The notes below the pieces were generated by a model. It had not been told where the DNA came from. It did no database searches and was given only the letters and a program-made list of their open reading frames with translations. A program made the position numbers and the translations under genes. A stretch of DNA of 64,000 nucleotides from Candidatus Pantoea edessiphila (lineage in GTDB: Bacteria; Pseudomonadota; Gammaproteobacteria; Enterobacterales; Enterobacteriaceae). The stretch is taken from assembly GCF_002933335.1 (NCBI RefSeq), contig NZ_PDKS01000003.1:1-64000 (forward strand), given 5' to 3'. Below are positions 63,707-64,000 of this stretch, piece after piece. How positions within the stretch are numbered: the stretch's first letter is position 1; each line of letters starts with the position of its first letter.

Positions 63707-64000
63707 ATGTTGCATACTTTAATTAATTCTCCTTTTTATAGCGATATGAATACATTGCTATTAATTTTAGATATTGGAGATGACATTATTTTACTTCAAG
63801 ATGGGGTAATAGCTGCGTTAAAAGGGAATTTGGCTATAGAAAAAATATTAAATACTAACAAATCTATTCGGATATATGTTTTAGAAGAAGATTTAATAGC
63901 AAGAGGATTAATTAAACAAATTTCCACTAAAGTATATTTAGTAAACTATAATGGTTTTGTTAAGTTAACAGAAAAGCATAAGCAACAAATGATGTGGTAA
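63707..64000 (+). CDS. tusB: Sulfur relay protein TusB
   Basis: Third member of TusBCD. The 97 residues (E. coli 95) start MLHTLINSPFYSDMNTLL and have DDIILLQDGVIAAL, LEEDLIARGL and the C-terminal QQMMW. The stop codon is the last triplet of the window. In E. coli rpsL follows. Confidence 0.97.
   Translation: MLHTLINSPFYSDMNTLLLILDIGDDIILLQDGVIAALKGNLAIEKILNTNKSIRIYVLEEDLIARGLIKQISTKVYLVNYNGFVKLTEKHKQQMMW

Overview
The window is a strongly AT-rich, gene-sparse piece of a reduced gammaproteobacterial chromosome. Almost every protein is recognisably the Enterobacterales (E. coli-like) orthologue at full or nearly full length. Intergenic DNA is long and extremely AT-rich, and many genes that separate these neighbours in free-living relatives are missing (rsgA, queG, amiB, hfq, hflX, nsrR, priB, mutY, yqgE, ftsE/ftsX, mrcA, hof genes, damX/dam, gph). 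No phage, IS element, CRISPR array or defence system is visible. The picture fits an obligate insect nutritional endosymbiont of the Enterobacterales; the host and exact genus cannot be fixed from this sequence alone.

Layout. 1-6911: tail of a 5S rRNA gene, then accC-accB-aroQ (fatty acid and shikimate pathways) divergent from mreB-mreC-mreD (cell shape) and mdh; MreC ends in 15 identical heptad repeats. 6901-14577: mscM-psd divergent from orn, tRNA-Gly(GCC), nnr-tsaE. 14870-27390: mutL-miaA, hflK-hflC, purA, rnr, a frameshifted rlmB, rpsF-rpsR-rplI, cysQ; this keeps the E. coli 94-95 min order with deletions. 27393-30555: ppa, rnpB (RNase P RNA), yqjE-yqjK, yqjA, tRNA-Ile2(CAU). 30714-37973: the macromolecular synthesis operon rpsU-dnaG-rpoD divergent from tsaD, then folB and cca. 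38963-42054: ribB, plsC and a perhydrolase-like alpha/beta hydrolase, the only gene not matching the E. coli-type core. 42140-49244: yggS, hemW, trmB, yggX, ruvX, gshB, hemB, rsmD. 49432-64000: ftsY, rpoH, yhgN, asd, nfuA, bioH, nudE, aroK-aroB, rpe, trpS, crp and tusDCB, the last gene ending exactly at the window edge.

Together the genes cover information processing (rpoD, rpoH, dnaG, ribosomal proteins, tRNA modification by TsaD/TsaE, MiaA, TrmB and TusBCD), envelope upkeep (MreBCD, Psd, PlsC, AccBC, MscM, FtsY) and biosynthesis useful to a host (aroQ/aroK/aroB for aromatic amino acids, asd for Lys/Thr/Met, ribB, folB, bioH, hemB/hemW, gshB).

Most notable: the exact 21-bp x 15 repeat inside mreC; the -1 frameshift of rlmB in a 9-A tract, which polymerase slippage could rescue; a set of long, perfect, AT-rich intergenic inverted repeats (arms up to 19 bp), several in divergent promoter regions where a terminator makes no sense; Arg-to-Cys in the glycine loop of biotin carboxylase; a tRNA-Ile2 gene without encoded CCA although the tRNA-Gly gene encodes it; and retention of CRP. 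I found no convincing new multi-gene system.
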